A stretch of 64,000 bases of DNA from an uncultured Verrucomicrobia subdivision 3 bacterium (GTDB lineage Bacteria; Verrucomicrobiota; Verrucomicrobiia; Limisphaerales; UBA11358). The stretch spans positions 21,982 to 85,981 of the forward strand of contig CAIXUZ010000035.1 in the NCBI GenBank assembly GCA_903922735.1, in the 5' to 3' direction. The notes under the pieces are model-generated. The model saw only the letters and a program-made list of their open reading frames with translations. It was not told the DNA's origin and ran no database searches. Shown piece by piece: positions 1 through 8,575 of this stretch. The stretch's first letter is position 1. Each line of letters begins with the position of its first letter. The translations under genes were made by a program, and so were the position numbers.

Positions 1-16
1 TTTTCCGGCCCGGGTC

Positions 17-1498
17 TCACACCTTCAAAAGTTTGAACTGTTCATTTTCCTTCGCGGCGGCTTCGCCGAGGGTTTGCGTTTCCTTGCGGCGGCGTTCGAT
101 GATGTGCTTGTCGAGCAGCGGGTCATATTTTACGGGATAATTGCCGTTGTAACACGCCATGCAGAAGGCTTCCACCGGTTGCCGGGTCGCGGACACCATG
201 CCGGCCTGGGAAAGATAATGAAGTGAATCGGCATTCAGATATTTACGGATCTCATCCACGGTGTTGTTCGCCGCCATGAGCTTGCTGCGGTCGGGGAAAT
301 CGATGCCGTAAACGCACGGATACTGGTGCGGCGGACAGCTGACGGCGACATGAACTTCCTTCGCGCCGGCGTCCTTGAGCGTTTTCACCCGGGAACGGCA
401 CGTTGTCCCGCGCACAATGGAATCGTCCACGATGATGACCCGCTTGTCTTTCACGAGCGACTCGATGAGGTTGAGTTTCACGCGGACGTTGAAATCGCGG
501 ATGAGCTGCGTGGGCTGGAGAAAGCTGCGGCCGACGTAATGGTTGCGGATGAACGCCATTTCGTAAGGAATGCCGGACTCCTCGGCGTAACCCATCGCGG
601 CGCACACGCCGCTGTCCGGCACGGGAATCACCAGGTCGGCTTTGATGTTATGTTCGCGCGCGAGCTGGCGGCCCATTTCCTTGCGCACATCATAGACGGT
701 GTGGCCATTGAGGACGCTGTCCGGCCGCGCGAAATAGACGTATTCAAAAATGCAGAAGGCTTTTTTACTGTGGTCTGGAAAAGCCTGGATGCTGGTCAGT
801 CCCTGGTCGTTGATGATGACGATTTCGCCCGGCTCCACGTCGCGGACGAATTGCGCATGAATCAAATCAAACGCGGTCGTCTCGCTGGAAAGAATCCACG
901 CGCCGTTCGCCGTGCGGCCGATGGACAGCGGACGGAAGCCGTGCGGATCCCGCGCGCCGATGAGTTCCTTCTCCGTCAGGATGACGAGCGAATACGCGCC
1001 CTCAATGCGCCGCAAAGTCTGAACGAGCGAGTTGGCCACGCCGCCCATGGTCGGTTGCGCGAGCATCATGATGATGATCTCGCTGTCCACGGTGGTCTGG
1101 AAAACGAGCCCGCGGGATTCGAGTTCATCGCGGAGCTGCGCGGCGTTGGTGAGGTTGCCGTTGTGGGCCACCGCGATCTGGCCGCGGGCGCAGTCCACGG
1201 TGAGCGGCTGGGCGTTGCGGAGATTCGAGGTGCCGGTGGTGGAATACCGCGTGTGGCCGATGGCCCGGTCGCCGACCAGGTCGTGCAGGATTTTCGGGTC
1301 GCTGAAAATCTGCGGCACGAGCCCCATGCCGTGGTGTTTGTAAAACTTGCCGTCGTGGCCGGTGACGATGCCGGCGCTTTCCTGGCCGCGATGTTGCAGG
1401 GCATAAAGCCCGAAGTAGGCCAGCTCTGCGGCGTTCGGGTGGCCGAAAACGCCGAAAACTCCGCAGTAATGTTTGGGGTAATTGGGTGGTTGTTGCAT
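17..1498 (-). CDS. purF: Amidophosphoribosyltransferase
   Basis: Catalyses the first committed step of purine synthesis, PRPP plus glutamine to phosphoribosylamine. The 493-residue protein has a short propeptide ending at Cys12, the expected N-terminal nucleophile of the class II glutamine amidotransferase domain. The PRPP-binding loop VIIVDDSIVRGTT lies in the C-terminal phosphoribosyltransferase half. Cysteines in FCIFEY, VSCPP and the CMAC motif match the set that binds a 4Fe-4S cluster in the Bacillus subtilis-type enzyme, so an Fe-S form is likely. Length is normal for the family and the gene is complete; only 16 bases of the window lie beyond its stop codon. Confidence 0.97.
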   Translation of the reverse strand: MQQPPNYPKHYCGVFGVFGHPNAAELAYFGLYALQHRGQESAGIVTGHDGKFYKHHGMGLVPQIFSDPKILHDLVGDRAIGHTRYSTTGTSNLRNAQPLTVDCARGQIAVAHNGNLTNAAQLRDELESRGLVFQTTVDSEIIIMMLAQPTMGGVANSLVQTLRRIEGAYSLVILTEKELIGARDPHGFRPLSIGRTANGAWILSSETTAFDLIHAQFVRDVEPGEIVIINDQGLTSIQAFPDHSKKAFCIFEYVYFARPDSVLNGHTVYDVRKEMGRQLAREHNIKADLVIPVPDSGVCAAMGYAEESGIPYEMAFIRNHYVGRSFLQPTQLIRDFNVRVKLNLIESLVKDKRVIIVDDSIVRGTTCRSRVKTLKDAGAKEVHVAVSCPPHQYPCVYGIDFPDRSKLMAANNTVDEIRKYLNADSLHYLSQAGMVSATRQPVEAFCMACYNGNYPVKYDPLLDKHIIERRRKETQTLGEAAAKENEQFKLLKV

Positions 1499-1564
1499 CG
1501 CGCGCGCCGCTGAATTTGAGCAAACGAAAGCGCTTTGCGCAAGCCGGAACCGGCGGCGAAAATC

Positions 1565-1975
1565 TTACTTGGCCACGAGCGGCAAAAGTTTTTCCACCAG
1601 TTCGGGCGGCAGCCGTTTGGGCTTCTCCTCGCGGCTGGTGCAGCAATGGAAGGTTTCGGCTTCCAGCAATAGTTTGTGGTTTTGATCCAGGATGCGGTGG
1701 TGGAAGTTCACGCGGATGCGTTCAACCAGCGAGGGGCGGACTTCAATCGTCAGCCAATCGTCATAGCGCGCCGGGGCTTGGTAGCGCAGCCGCGCCTCGA
1801 TGACGGGAAAAATATAATCCGCCTCCTGCAAGGTCAGGACCGGTGCGCCGAGCGAACGCAAAAACTCGCCCCGCGCCGCCTCCAGCAGATCGAGATAGCG
1901 CGAGTGGTAGATGTGGTTGCCGACGGTGCATTCGGCGTAGGTGACGCGATGGTGGTAACGGAACGGTTCGCTCAT
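1565..1975 (-). CDS. Acyl-CoA thioesterase, 4HBT (YbgC/FadM) family
   Basis: A single hot-dog-fold domain of about 136 residues. The N-terminal stretch VTYAECTVGNHIYHSRYLDLLEAAR matches the YbgC/FadM pattern, although the usual catalytic Asp of the xxDxDxxGHV motif is replaced (YAECTVGNH), so substrate and mechanism are uncertain. The family hydrolyses acyl-CoA thioesters in the cytoplasm. Translation can be extended 11 codons upstream, but the ATG at 1975 begins the conserved SEPFRYHHRVTYAE region and is preferred. It lies 67 bases upstream of purF on the same strand, so the two may be cotranscribed. Confidence 0.8.
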   Translation of the reverse strand: MSEPFRYHHRVTYAECTVGNHIYHSRYLDLLEAARGEFLRSLGAPVLTLQEADYIFPVIEARLRYQAPARYDDWLTIEVRPSLVERIRVNFHHRILDQNHKLLLEAETFHCCTSREEKPKRLPPELVEKLLPLVAK

Positions 1976-2155
1976 GCGCCAATCTACGGTTCCAGGTTCG
2001 CGGTTCAAAGTTCAAAGTTTCCCGCTTCAACTCATCCTCATCGTCTGCCTCATGCTCCTTCTCACCTTTTGAGAATGAGAAAGAGGATGGGAACGGGAAA
2101 GATGACCTGCAAAAATTCCATTTGCGCGATTCTGGTTTGCAGCTATGTTGCCACC

Positions 2156-2314
2156 ATGAGTTGGCAGCAATTTCTTCCATTGATAATGGTGCTGGGTGTG
2201 GCGGTGGTTTTGGTCTGGCGCAGTTCCGACCCTAAAAAACACGATCACGGTTGCAACTGCGGTTGTCCGCACGATCACCAAGACGAGGAACCCAAAGAAA
2301 CCGCCTCGCGCTGA
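2156..2314 (+). CDS. Small single-span membrane protein with Cys/His-rich tail
   Basis: A 52-residue protein with one hydrophobic segment (about residues 6-22) followed by a short polar tail containing HDHGCNCGCPHDHQDEE. The alternating Cys and His residues look like a soft-metal site. The layout resembles FeoB-associated Cys-rich membrane proteins, but no feoAB genes are nearby. It sits 45 bases upstream of hsp20 on the same strand. Function is not known; metal binding is inference from the tail alone. Confidence 0.6.
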   Translation: MSWQQFLPLIMVLGVAVVLVWRSSDPKKHDHGCNCGCPHDHQDEEPKETASR

Positions 2315-2359
2315 CCGTTCGCGGGACCGGGAAGAAAATTCAGAAAATATTTTTGTAAC

Positions 2360-2773
2360 ATGGCCGTAACCAAAGTCAGTTCTCCGATTCATTTTGCGCC
2401 GCGCAGCCACAGCCCGGGTGAGACGGCCACGGGTCGCTGGACGCCCAACACCGACATTTACGTCGCCAACAACGGGCTCGTGATCAAGGCCGAGCTGGCC
2501 GGCATGAAGAGCGACAGCCTGGAAATCATTGCCGAAGGTCAGCGGCTGCGTATTAACGGCATCCGTCCCGACTGCTGCCGCGCACCTCATTGCAGTTTCC
2601 TGGTGATGGAAATCAGCTACGGGCCGTTCGAGACGATGCTCGAACTCCCGCCGGGCTATGATTTGAGCCGGGCGCGGGCGGTTTATATCAATGGTTTTCT
2701 AAGGATTGACGTGCCAGCCGCACAGCAACCGCCGCAGAAAACCACCAAGGTTCCCATCAGTGAAGGAGTTTGA
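2360..2773 (+). CDS. Small heat shock protein, Hsp20/alpha-crystallin family
   Basis: An ATP-independent holdase chaperone of 137 residues. The central part (about residues 30-125) is an alpha-crystallin domain: NTDIYVANNGLVIKAELAG opens it and LRINGIRPD, FETMLELPPGYD and INGFLRIDVPA follow in the usual order. The terminal IXI motif is weak (VPISEGV). An unusual CCRAPHC insertion lies mid-domain. It sits directly upstream of lon; chaperone and protease in tandem suggest a heat or proteotoxic-stress unit. Confidence 0.9.
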   Translation: MAVTKVSSPIHFAPRSHSPGETATGRWTPNTDIYVANNGLVIKAELAGMKSDSLEIIAEGQRLRINGIRPDCCRAPHCSFLVMEISYGPFETMLELPPGYDLSRARAVYINGFLRIDVPAAQQPPQKTTKVPISEGV

Positions 2774-2779
2774 CCGCGC

Positions 2780-2824
2780 ATGAATCCCCGGGCGCAATGC
2801 GCCTTTCTTGCGTGGATAAAATAA
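2780..2824 (+). CDS. Possible 14-codon leader ORF overlapping the lon start
   Basis: ATG at 2780 is preceded by GGAG about 11 bases upstream and opens a 14-codon frame (MNPRAQCAFLAWIK) whose TAA stop shares its last A with the lon ATG (TAATG at 2822-2826). Such an overlap can couple translation of the two frames. It begins just after the hsp20 stop. The coding assignment rests only on the start, ribosome site and overlap geometry; a chance frame is possible. Confidence 0.3.
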   Translation: MNPRAQCAFLAWIK

Positions 2825-5223
2825 TGAAAAATTCGGCGGAAACAGAGTTTATCAGCATTCTCGGCGCGGCCGAAAAGTCCGGCCTGCCGAGCCGCGTCTC
2901 GTCGCGTTCACTGCCGGATATGCTGCCGGTGCTCGGGCTTTCAGACATCGTCATTTTTCCCGGTGCGGTCGTGCCGCTGCTGGTCGAAACCGGCCCCAGC
3001 CTCAAGCTCATTGACGATCTGGTGGCCGGCGACCGTTTGTTTGGCGCCATTCTTCAGATTCACCCGGAGGTCGCCGAACCCGGCTCGGACGATTTGCACA
3101 AAGTGGGCTGCGTTTGCCGGCTGAACAAAATGGTAAAGTTTCCCGATGGCACGGTTCGCGTTCTGGTTGAGGGACTGTGGCGCATCAAACTGGATAAATT
3201 TCTCCCGCCCGAGCCCTATCTGCGGGCCAATTTTGAGCTCCTCCGGGACGAGACCGAGGATTCCGTCGAGATGCAGGCCATGCTCCGCAACGCGCACAAG
3301 CAGTTCGAGGAAATCGCAAAAATTTCCCCCGCGCTTTCCGACCAGGTCAAAATCACCGCGCTCAACACCGAGCATCCCGGCCATTTTGCCGACCTCATCG
3401 CCGCCAATCTCGGTCTGCCGCTCGATGAAAAACAAAAGCTGCTCGAAACCGTTTCCGTCCGCGAGCGCCTCGCCAAACTCCTGCCGCTGCTCAACCGCGA
3501 GCAGGAGGTACTCAATTTAAGTTCCAAGATCCAAAACGACGTCGCCTCCAATATTTCCAAGACGCAACGCGATTTCTTTCTGCGCGAACAGATGCGCGTC
3601 ATCCAGCGCGAGCTCGGCGATGCCGATCCGAACGCGAACGAAATCCGCAATCTCCGCGAGAAAATCGAAAAGGCCAAACTTCCCGATGAGGCGCGCAAAG
3701 CCGCGAAACAAGAACTCGACCGGATGCAGCAGACGTCGCCCGCCGCCGCCGAATACGGCGTCTCGCGCAATTATCTCGACTGGATTCTGGCGCTGCCGTG
3801 GCAGCAGGAAACCGAGGACAAGCTCGATTTGAAGGCGGCGGAAAAGATTCTCAACGAGCAGCATTTCGGGCTGGAAAAAGTGAAGGACCGGCTGCTGGAA
3901 TTTCTCGCTGTGCTGCAACGGCGCAAGGAAATCAAAGGCCCGATCCTCTGTCTCGTCGGTCCGCCCGGCGTCGGCAAAACCTCCCTCGGCAAAAGCGTCG
4001 CCGACGCGCTGGGTCGCAAGTTTGCCCGCATCTCGCTCGGCGGCATGCGTGACGAAGCGGAGATTCGTGGGCACCGCCGCACCTACGTCGGCGCGCTGCC
4101 CGGCCGGATTTTGCAGACCCTCCGCCGCGTTGAGAGTCGTAACCCCGTCATCCTGCTTGACGAGTTGGACAAGGTGGGGGCGGATTTTCGCGGCGATCCC
4201 GCATCCGCGCTGCTCGAAGTGCTTGATCCGGCGCAGAACCACACGTTCACCGACCATTATCTCGATCTGCCGTTCGACCTGTCGCGCGTGCTGTTCATCG
4301 CCACCGCCAACTGGCTCGACCCGGTTCATCCTGCGCTGCGCGACCGGCTGGAAGTCATCGAACTGCCCAGCTACACCGAGTCGGAAAAGCTCCAGATCGC
4401 CAGGCGCTATCTCGTGCCGCGCCAGCTGGAGGAACACGGCCTCACGCGCAATGATGTGAAATTTTCGGATGCCGCGCTGCGTGAACTCATCCGCGAATAC
4501 ACCCGCGAAGCCGGCGTGCGCCAGCTTGAACGCGAGATCGCCGCGCTCGCCCGCAAGGCCGCGCGGAAGATCGTCGCCCGCAACGGCGCGGCGCAAATAA
4601 TCAAGCTGGAGCCGAAGGATGTGAAGGATTACCTCGGCCACGCGAAGTTCGTTTCCGAAAGCGCGGAGAAGATTCCCGAGATCGGCATTGCCACCGGACT
4701 CGCCTGGACCCCGGTGGGTGGCGATGTGCTGTTCATCGAAGCCACGCGGATGCGCGGGCGTGGCAGCCTGATTCTCACCGGCTCGCTCGGCGAGGTGATG
4801 AAGGAAAGCGCGCAGACCGCCGTGAGTTATCTGCGTTCGCAGGCCAAAAAGCTGGATCTCGATTTCGACGACTACGGCAAGAATGATTTGCACATTCATG
4901 TCCCCGCCGGCGCGACGCCGAAGGACGGCCCCAGCGCGGGGGTGACGATTTGCGCGGCGCTGGCGTCACTCATGAGCAAGCGGCGCGTGCGTTCCGACAT
5001 CGCGATGACCGGCGAAATCAGCCTGCGCGGCCGTGTGATGCGCGTGGGCGGCATCAAGGAAAAGGTGATTGCCGCGTCGCGGTTCGGCGTGAAGCAGGTG
5101 ATTCTGCCGGAAGGCAACCGGCCGGATTGGGAGGACGTGCCGGCGGAGGTGCGCGCGAAATTAAAGGTGCATTTTGTGAAACAGATTTCCGAGGTCCTGC
5201 AGCTGGCGCTCGCGGCGAAATAA
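2824..5223 (+). CDS. lon: ATP-dependent Lon protease
   Basis: Cytoplasmic AAA+ serine protease that degrades misfolded and regulatory proteins. Counting from the ATG at 2824 (799 residues), a LON substrate-binding domain is followed by a coiled middle region, Walker A GPPGVGKT near residue 379, Walker B ILLDELDKV near 443, and a C-terminal peptidase domain. The Ser-Lys dyad is visible: Ser704 in DGPSAG and Lys745 in GGIKEK. An in-frame TTG at 2770 would add 18 residues and overlap the hsp20 stop, but ATG 2824 fits the family better and sits in a TAATG overlap with a tiny upstream frame. The hsp20-lon order suggests shared stress control. Confidence 0.97.
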   Translation: MKNSAETEFISILGAAEKSGLPSRVSSRSLPDMLPVLGLSDIVIFPGAVVPLLVETGPSLKLIDDLVAGDRLFGAILQIHPEVAEPGSDDLHKVGCVCRLNKMVKFPDGTVRVLVEGLWRIKLDKFLPPEPYLRANFELLRDETEDSVEMQAMLRNAHKQFEEIAKISPALSDQVKITALNTEHPGHFADLIAANLGLPLDEKQKLLETVSVRERLAKLLPLLNREQEVLNLSSKIQNDVASNISKTQRDFFLREQMRVIQRELGDADPNANEIRNLREKIEKAKLPDEARKAAKQELDRMQQTSPAAAEYGVSRNYLDWILALPWQQETEDKLDLKAAEKILNEQHFGLEKVKDRLLEFLAVLQRRKEIKGPILCLVGPPGVGKTSLGKSVADALGRKFARISLGGMRDEAEIRGHRRTYVGALPGRILQTLRRVESRNPVILLDELDKVGADFRGDPASALLEVLDPAQNHTFTDHYLDLPFDLSRVLFIATANWLDPVHPALRDRLEVIELPSYTESEKLQIARRYLVPRQLEEHGLTRNDVKFSDAALRELIREYTREAGVRQLEREIAALARKAARKIVARNGAAQIIKLEPKDVKDYLGHAKFVSESAEKIPEIGIATGLAWTPVGGDVLFIEATRMRGRGSLILTGSLGEVMKESAQTAVSYLRSQAKKLDLDFDDYGKNDLHIHVPAGATPKDGPSAGVTICAALASLMSKRRVRSDIAMTGEISLRGRVMRVGGIKEKVIAASRFGVKQVILPEGNRPDWEDVPAEVRAKLKVHFVKQISEVLQLALAAK

Positions 5224-5225
5224 AA

Positions 5226-6077
5226 ATGAAACAAGGTTTACAAGGCGGGGCGAGCATCCTCGCAAGCCGTGGCAACTCTTTGCAAAAGGCGGCTCGCGAG
5301 GACGCTCGCCCCACCAGATTTACTCTGTCGTTTCTGGCCGTGCTGGTTTTATTTTTGGCCGTGGGGTCGAAGGCGGAAACAACCAACACCTTGTCCAACG
5401 CGGATATTCAAGGACGCCAACTGGCGCAGCAGCTTTGCGATGCCCGACTAACCGAGAATTCTTTTCAGACCGGTGTTCTAAAGATTAAGCGGGCCAAAGC
5501 CAGTGAGACAAATTTTCCTATCCGTTGCCAAGGAATTGTAACACCGACAAATTGGACGACGGTTTATATTTTGAATTACCCCACAAATGGAGACGTCCTG
5601 GCAAATACTTCGGGGACCACAGTTTTAGAAGTTAACCATGCCCAAAATCAACCTAATCAATATGAGTTTAATGATGGCGCTTGCATGGGTTATGAAATGA
5701 AAGGCAGTAAAACTTATTTACCTTTCGGGAGTTCAGATTTCTGGATTGCCGACCTCGGCTTGGAATTTCTTCACTGGCCGGCGCAGAAAATTCTGCCGAA
5801 AACGACAGCCCTGAAGCGCGGTCGCGAATACACGCTGCTGGAAAGTACCAATCCGACTCCGCCCACCAACGGCTACTCGCGAGTGCTGTCGTGGATTGAC
5901 AAGGAATCCGGCGGCATCCTCGCCGCCGAGGCTTACGATGCGAAAGGAAAATTACTGAAGGAGTTCGAGCCGAAATCGTTTAAAAAGGTCAATGGCCAGT
6001 GGGAGCTTCAGGAGATGGAAATTCGCAACGTCCAGACCGGCTCACGCACGCGGCTGCAGTTTGACTTGAAAAACTGA
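5226..6077 (+). CDS. Secreted LolA-like / outer-membrane lipoprotein-sorting protein
   Basis: A 283-residue exported protein. After a hydrophobic core (TLSFLAVLVLFLAVG, about residues 33-47) the mature part is mostly beta strands and ends in a region (GGILAAEAYDAKGKLLKEFEPKSFKKVNGQW) typical of verrucomicrobial proteins annotated as outer membrane lipoprotein-sorting protein. Start ATG 5226 is two bases after the lon stop. The N-terminal 30 residues before the hydrophobic core are encoded by an inverted pair of a dispersed repeat (5244-5315), giving an abnormally long signal-peptide n-region. An in-frame TTG near 5279 is an alternative start. Exact function is unknown. Confidence 0.7.
   Translation: MKQGLQGGASILASRGNSLQKAAREDARPTRFTLSFLAVLVLFLAVGSKAETTNTLSNADIQGRQLAQQLCDARLTENSFQTGVLKIKRAKASETNFPIRCQGIVTPTNWTTVYILNYPTNGDVLANTSGTTVLEVNHAQNQPNQYEFNDGACMGYEMKGSKTYLPFGSSDFWIADLGLEFLHWPAQKILPKTTALKRGREYTLLESTNPTPPTNGYSRVLSWIDKESGGILAAEAYDAKGKLLKEFEPKSFKKVNGQWELQEMEIRNVQTGSRTRLQFDLKN
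5244..5315. repeat. Inverted pair of a 26-bp dispersed palindromic repeat
   Basis: The 26 bases at 5244-5269 reappear as reverse complement at 5290-5315 with 3 mismatches. A third copy lies at 54864-54889. The pair would form a strong hairpin with a 20-base loop. It lies inside the start region of the LolA-like gene and is translated there. Confidence 0.8.
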
Positions 6078-6103
6078 AGGCGGGCGGATCGCCTGGCGTT
6101 CCG

Positions 6104-6640
6104 TCACTTCGCCGCCTGCGTTTCCACCCAGCGGGCGAAAAGCCAGAGCAAATCCGACAGCCGGTTCAGAAAGATGATGATTTCCTCGTTCTTGAAGTCG
6201 CCCGCCGCCTGCAAATCGCAGACGCGCCGTTCCGCATGGCGGCAGACCGTCCGCGCCACATCCAGCGCGGCGGAATGATGCGTCGCCCCCGGCGTGGCCC
6301 AGCCTTTGAAGCTGACGTTTTGGGTCTCGATTTCTTTTATCAGCACGTCGAGCTTCGCCGTCATGTCCGGCTTGACCAGCAAGAAGCCACCTTTGACGTA
6401 GCGCTCCAAATCCTCGTTGGCCACGGCGAGTTCGCCCATCAAAACGACGAGATCTTTCTGGATGGCCAGCAGGTTGGCGCGCACAAAATCGTGTTCGGCC
6501 ATCGCCCGGGCGAGGCCGAGCGCGGCGTTCAGTTCATCCACGGAACCGTAAGCCTCCACGCGCGGATGGTTCTTGGGCACGCGGCGGCCATACATTAACG
6601 CCGTCGTTCCGTTGTCGCCGGTTTTGGTAGCGATGCTCAT
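6104..6640 (-). CDS. Cob(I)alamin adenosyltransferase, PduO type
   Basis: Transfers the adenosyl group of ATP to cob(I)alamin to make adenosylcobalamin. The N-terminal TKTGDNGTTALMYGRRVPK is the characteristic PduO/MMAB ATP-binding motif, and YGSVDELNAALGLAR and the later VCRHAERR helix are also conserved. Length (178 residues) is normal. Its ATG overlaps the stop of the upstream amidase gene by four bases (ATGA), so the two are translationally coupled. The window also encodes a B12-binding-type radical SAM protein (46310-47842), a possible cobalamin user, though not adjacent. Confidence 0.93.
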   Translation of the reverse strand: MSIATKTGDNGTTALMYGRRVPKNHPRVEAYGSVDELNAALGLARAMAEHDFVRANLLAIQKDLVVLMGELAVANEDLERYVKGGFLLVKPDMTAKLDVLIKEIETQNVSFKGWATPGATHHSAALDVARTVCRHAERRVCDLQAAGDFKNEEIIIFLNRLSDLLWLFARWVETQAAK

Positions 6641-7650
6641 TTGGTTTTTCTGGCGCCGGCAACTTTACCAGCCACCGCTGCGGGCGGCGCCGGCGGCGCG
6701 GTCAATCTCTGGTAATTCAAAATCCCTTTTACAATCGCGGCGGCAATCTGTCGGCGATAGGCGGGATCGGCAATTTTTTTGCCTTCCACCGGATGCGTCA
6801 GATAGCCGCTCTCGATGAGGATGGACGGCATCTCGGCTTCGCGCAATACCGCGAATCGCGCCCGGCGCACGCTGCGATCTTCGGCCGCCAGGGTTCTCAC
6901 CAGCGACTTTTGCACTTGATACGCCAGCAGCAGGCTTTTTCTCTCGACGACATTGGCGGGCGTCGCACCGTAACCGGCGCCTTTGCCCTCGGCGTTGCTG
7001 GAACTGGCGCCGACCGGCGTGATGCAATACGTCTCCAGCCCGCTCACCTCGGCTTTGCTCGATTCCGTAGCATTGAAATGCAAGCTTACCAACAAGTCCG
7101 CCCCGCGGCGGTTCGCGATGTCCGAACGCTCGGTTAGCTCGACAAATTTATCCTTCGTGCGGGTCAGTACGATGTTGAATCCACAGGATTTGAGCTGGTC
7201 ACCCAGCTCCTGAGCGAGCAGCAGCGTGCAGGTTTTTTCATTTTGCGAACCGGTGTGATTGCCCGTGTCTTTGCCGCCGTGGCCGGGGTCGATGCAGATG
7301 GTGGAAATTTTTTTACCCGCGAAATTCGGCGTGAACACCAGCGGATCAATGGTCTTGACCAGGTCCAGTTGCGACAACAGCATCACCCCCTTGTCCAGCG
7401 CCGCCGGAAAGGACAGCGCCACATTCACGCCGTTGATTTGCGCGGTGCGCGAATCTTTTTCCACCACCAGCCGCGACACCGGGTTGGTGTAGATTGCGAT
7501 TTCACCCCGTTTGGCTTGGAGATGGAAATTATTCACCGCCGCCCACTCGGACAAGGCCGTATAGCTGCGGCCGTTGACGTATACCGCCCGCACCGGCAGC
7601 GCGACCAACGCGATGGCGGGCAACAGCAGCAGCCGGCAACGGACTTTCAT
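6637..7650 (-). CDS. N-acetylmuramoyl-L-alanine amidase (Amidase_3)
   Basis: Exported zinc amidase that cleaves the amide bond between MurNAc and the stem peptide. A signal peptide (about residues 1-22, RCRLLLLPAIALVALPVRA) is followed by an N-terminal beta domain resembling the copper amine oxidase N fold, then the Amidase_3 catalytic domain from about residue 115. Zinc ligands are seen in IDPGHGGKD and in SLHFNA, and the catalytic Glu in ILIESGYLTH. The tail is Pro/Ala-rich. It is the first gene of a two-gene unit with the adenosyltransferase. Confidence 0.92.
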   Translation of the reverse strand: MKVRCRLLLLPAIALVALPVRAVYVNGRSYTALSEWAAVNNFHLQAKRGEIAIYTNPVSRLVVEKDSRTAQINGVNVALSFPAALDKGVMLLSQLDLVKTIDPLVFTPNFAGKKISTICIDPGHGGKDTGNHTGSQNEKTCTLLLAQELGDQLKSCGFNIVLTRTKDKFVELTERSDIANRRGADLLVSLHFNATESSKAEVSGLETYCITPVGASSSNAEGKGAGYGATPANVVERKSLLLAYQVQKSLVRTLAAEDRSVRRARFAVLREAEMPSILIESGYLTHPVEGKKIADPAYRRQIAAAIVKGILNYQRLTAPPAPPAAVAGKVAGARKTK

Positions 7651-7871
7651 GGCTGCGCAAGTTAAAGGGCGATGGCTGAAACCTAAAGTGGAAAAGAAAA
7701 GAAGTTTGATGCGGCGAAGCCGGGTTTATGGTCATGGGTGGTTTGTGGTCCAGCGGCCACTAGGTAAATTATTTAGATTAGTGTAAATGCTTTAATATTT
7801 GTTTATGAGTCGGTTAAGTTGAAAATTTCCTCGTCAGCTTCGCCTCTAGGAAACGGTTTTAGGGTGGGGAA

Positions 7872-8231
7872 ATGGGCTGGGAGGCGGGGCTGACTTTTCA
7901 AATGAACACAAACGGGCAAGACCGGCAGAGTATTCAAGCCCGTCTGGGAGCAAGGGGACCAGACGGAGAGCTATTGCTGTTGATTACCGGGCAGGAGTCG
8001 CTGGCGGAACTCCGCCAGATGATCATTGAGTTTTCCCATGCTTGCCCGGCCAAACAAACCCATCAGGAATGTCCTTTTCACATCATGGGCACCCTTTCGC
8101 ACACCTCGCTGGCCTCTTTTGTCAATGGCTTTTCCCGCGAAGCTTGCGTGGATTTATTTCAGATGGAACGGGAGTGCCGTTCCCTAGCTGCGGCTCCCTG
8201 CGCACCGAAAAGCCAGGAATACATAAAATGA
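7872..8231 (+). CDS. Hypothetical protein, cysteine-containing
   Basis: A 119-residue protein of unrecognised family. It has scattered cysteines (CPAKQTHQECPFH, EACVDLFQMERECRS) that could bind metal, and no clear membrane segment. The ATG at 7872 follows a GGTGGGG ribosome-binding-like stretch; an internal ATG at 7902 is an alternative. Its TGA overlaps the ATG of the next small membrane gene (ATGA at 8228-8231), supporting that it is a real, coupled gene. The 220 bases upstream, to the divergent amidase, are AT-rich and probably hold its promoter. Confidence 0.5.
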   Translation: MGWEAGLTFQMNTNGQDRQSIQARLGARGPDGELLLLITGQESLAELRQMIIEFSHACPAKQTHQECPFHIMGTLSHTSLASFVNGFSREACVDLFQMERECRSLAAAPCAPKSQEYIK

Positions 8232-8386
8232 ATAACCCGGAAAATGACCCGCGAAAAATCTTAAACCGAGTTGATAATACGGTGCGCAAGATGGACCCCG
8301 CCCGGTTGGACATCCTTTTTTTCCTCATTCTGGTGGTCATCTGCGCCGGGGCAGTCTTGCTAATGAAACTTGTGGTTGGCAGGTAG
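8228..8386 (+). CDS. Small single-span membrane protein
   Basis: A 52-residue protein: a polar, charged N-terminal half (MNNPENDPRKILNRVDN) followed by one strongly hydrophobic segment, about residues 28-49 (LDILFFLILVVICAGAVLLM). Start and stop are fixed by the four-base overlap with the preceding gene and a short spacer before the next. Function unknown. Confidence 0.55.
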   Translation: MNNPENDPRKILNRVDNTVRKMDPARLDILFFLILVVICAGAVLLMKLVVGR

Positions 8387-8410
8387 ACTTGGACCGGATT
8401 TTTTGTGAGC

Positions 8411-8539
8411 ATGAACCGCAAGCCCACTTTTCACCAAAAACAAATCCGCTTTTTCACCGTCTTTTTCGGGGTGTTATTGGTGTTCCTGGCGATTGGTCTC
8501 ATTTGGATTGCGAATCGTCTGACGCTTGGCGGCCATTGA
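8411..8539 (+). CDS. Very small single-span membrane protein
   Basis: A 42-residue frame, MNRKPTFHQKQIRFF then a hydrophobic segment (FTVFFGVLLVFLAIGLIWIA) and a short tail ending GGH. It lies 24 bases after the previous membrane gene and 36 bases before the next on the same strand. Basic-first topology suggests the N-terminus is cytoplasmic. The call rests on its membrane-protein composition and position within a run of small same-strand genes. Confidence 0.45.
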   Translation: MNRKPTFHQKQIRFFTVFFGVLLVFLAIGLIWIANRLTLGGH

Positions 8540-8575
8540 GGGAAGCAAAGAAAAATCGCCTTACCGGCTCTCTGC

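Noticed and set aside
326..1513. 395-residue open frame opposite purF
   Set aside because: It is an antisense frame over a fully conserved gene, with no domain pattern; long shadow frames are expected at this GC content.
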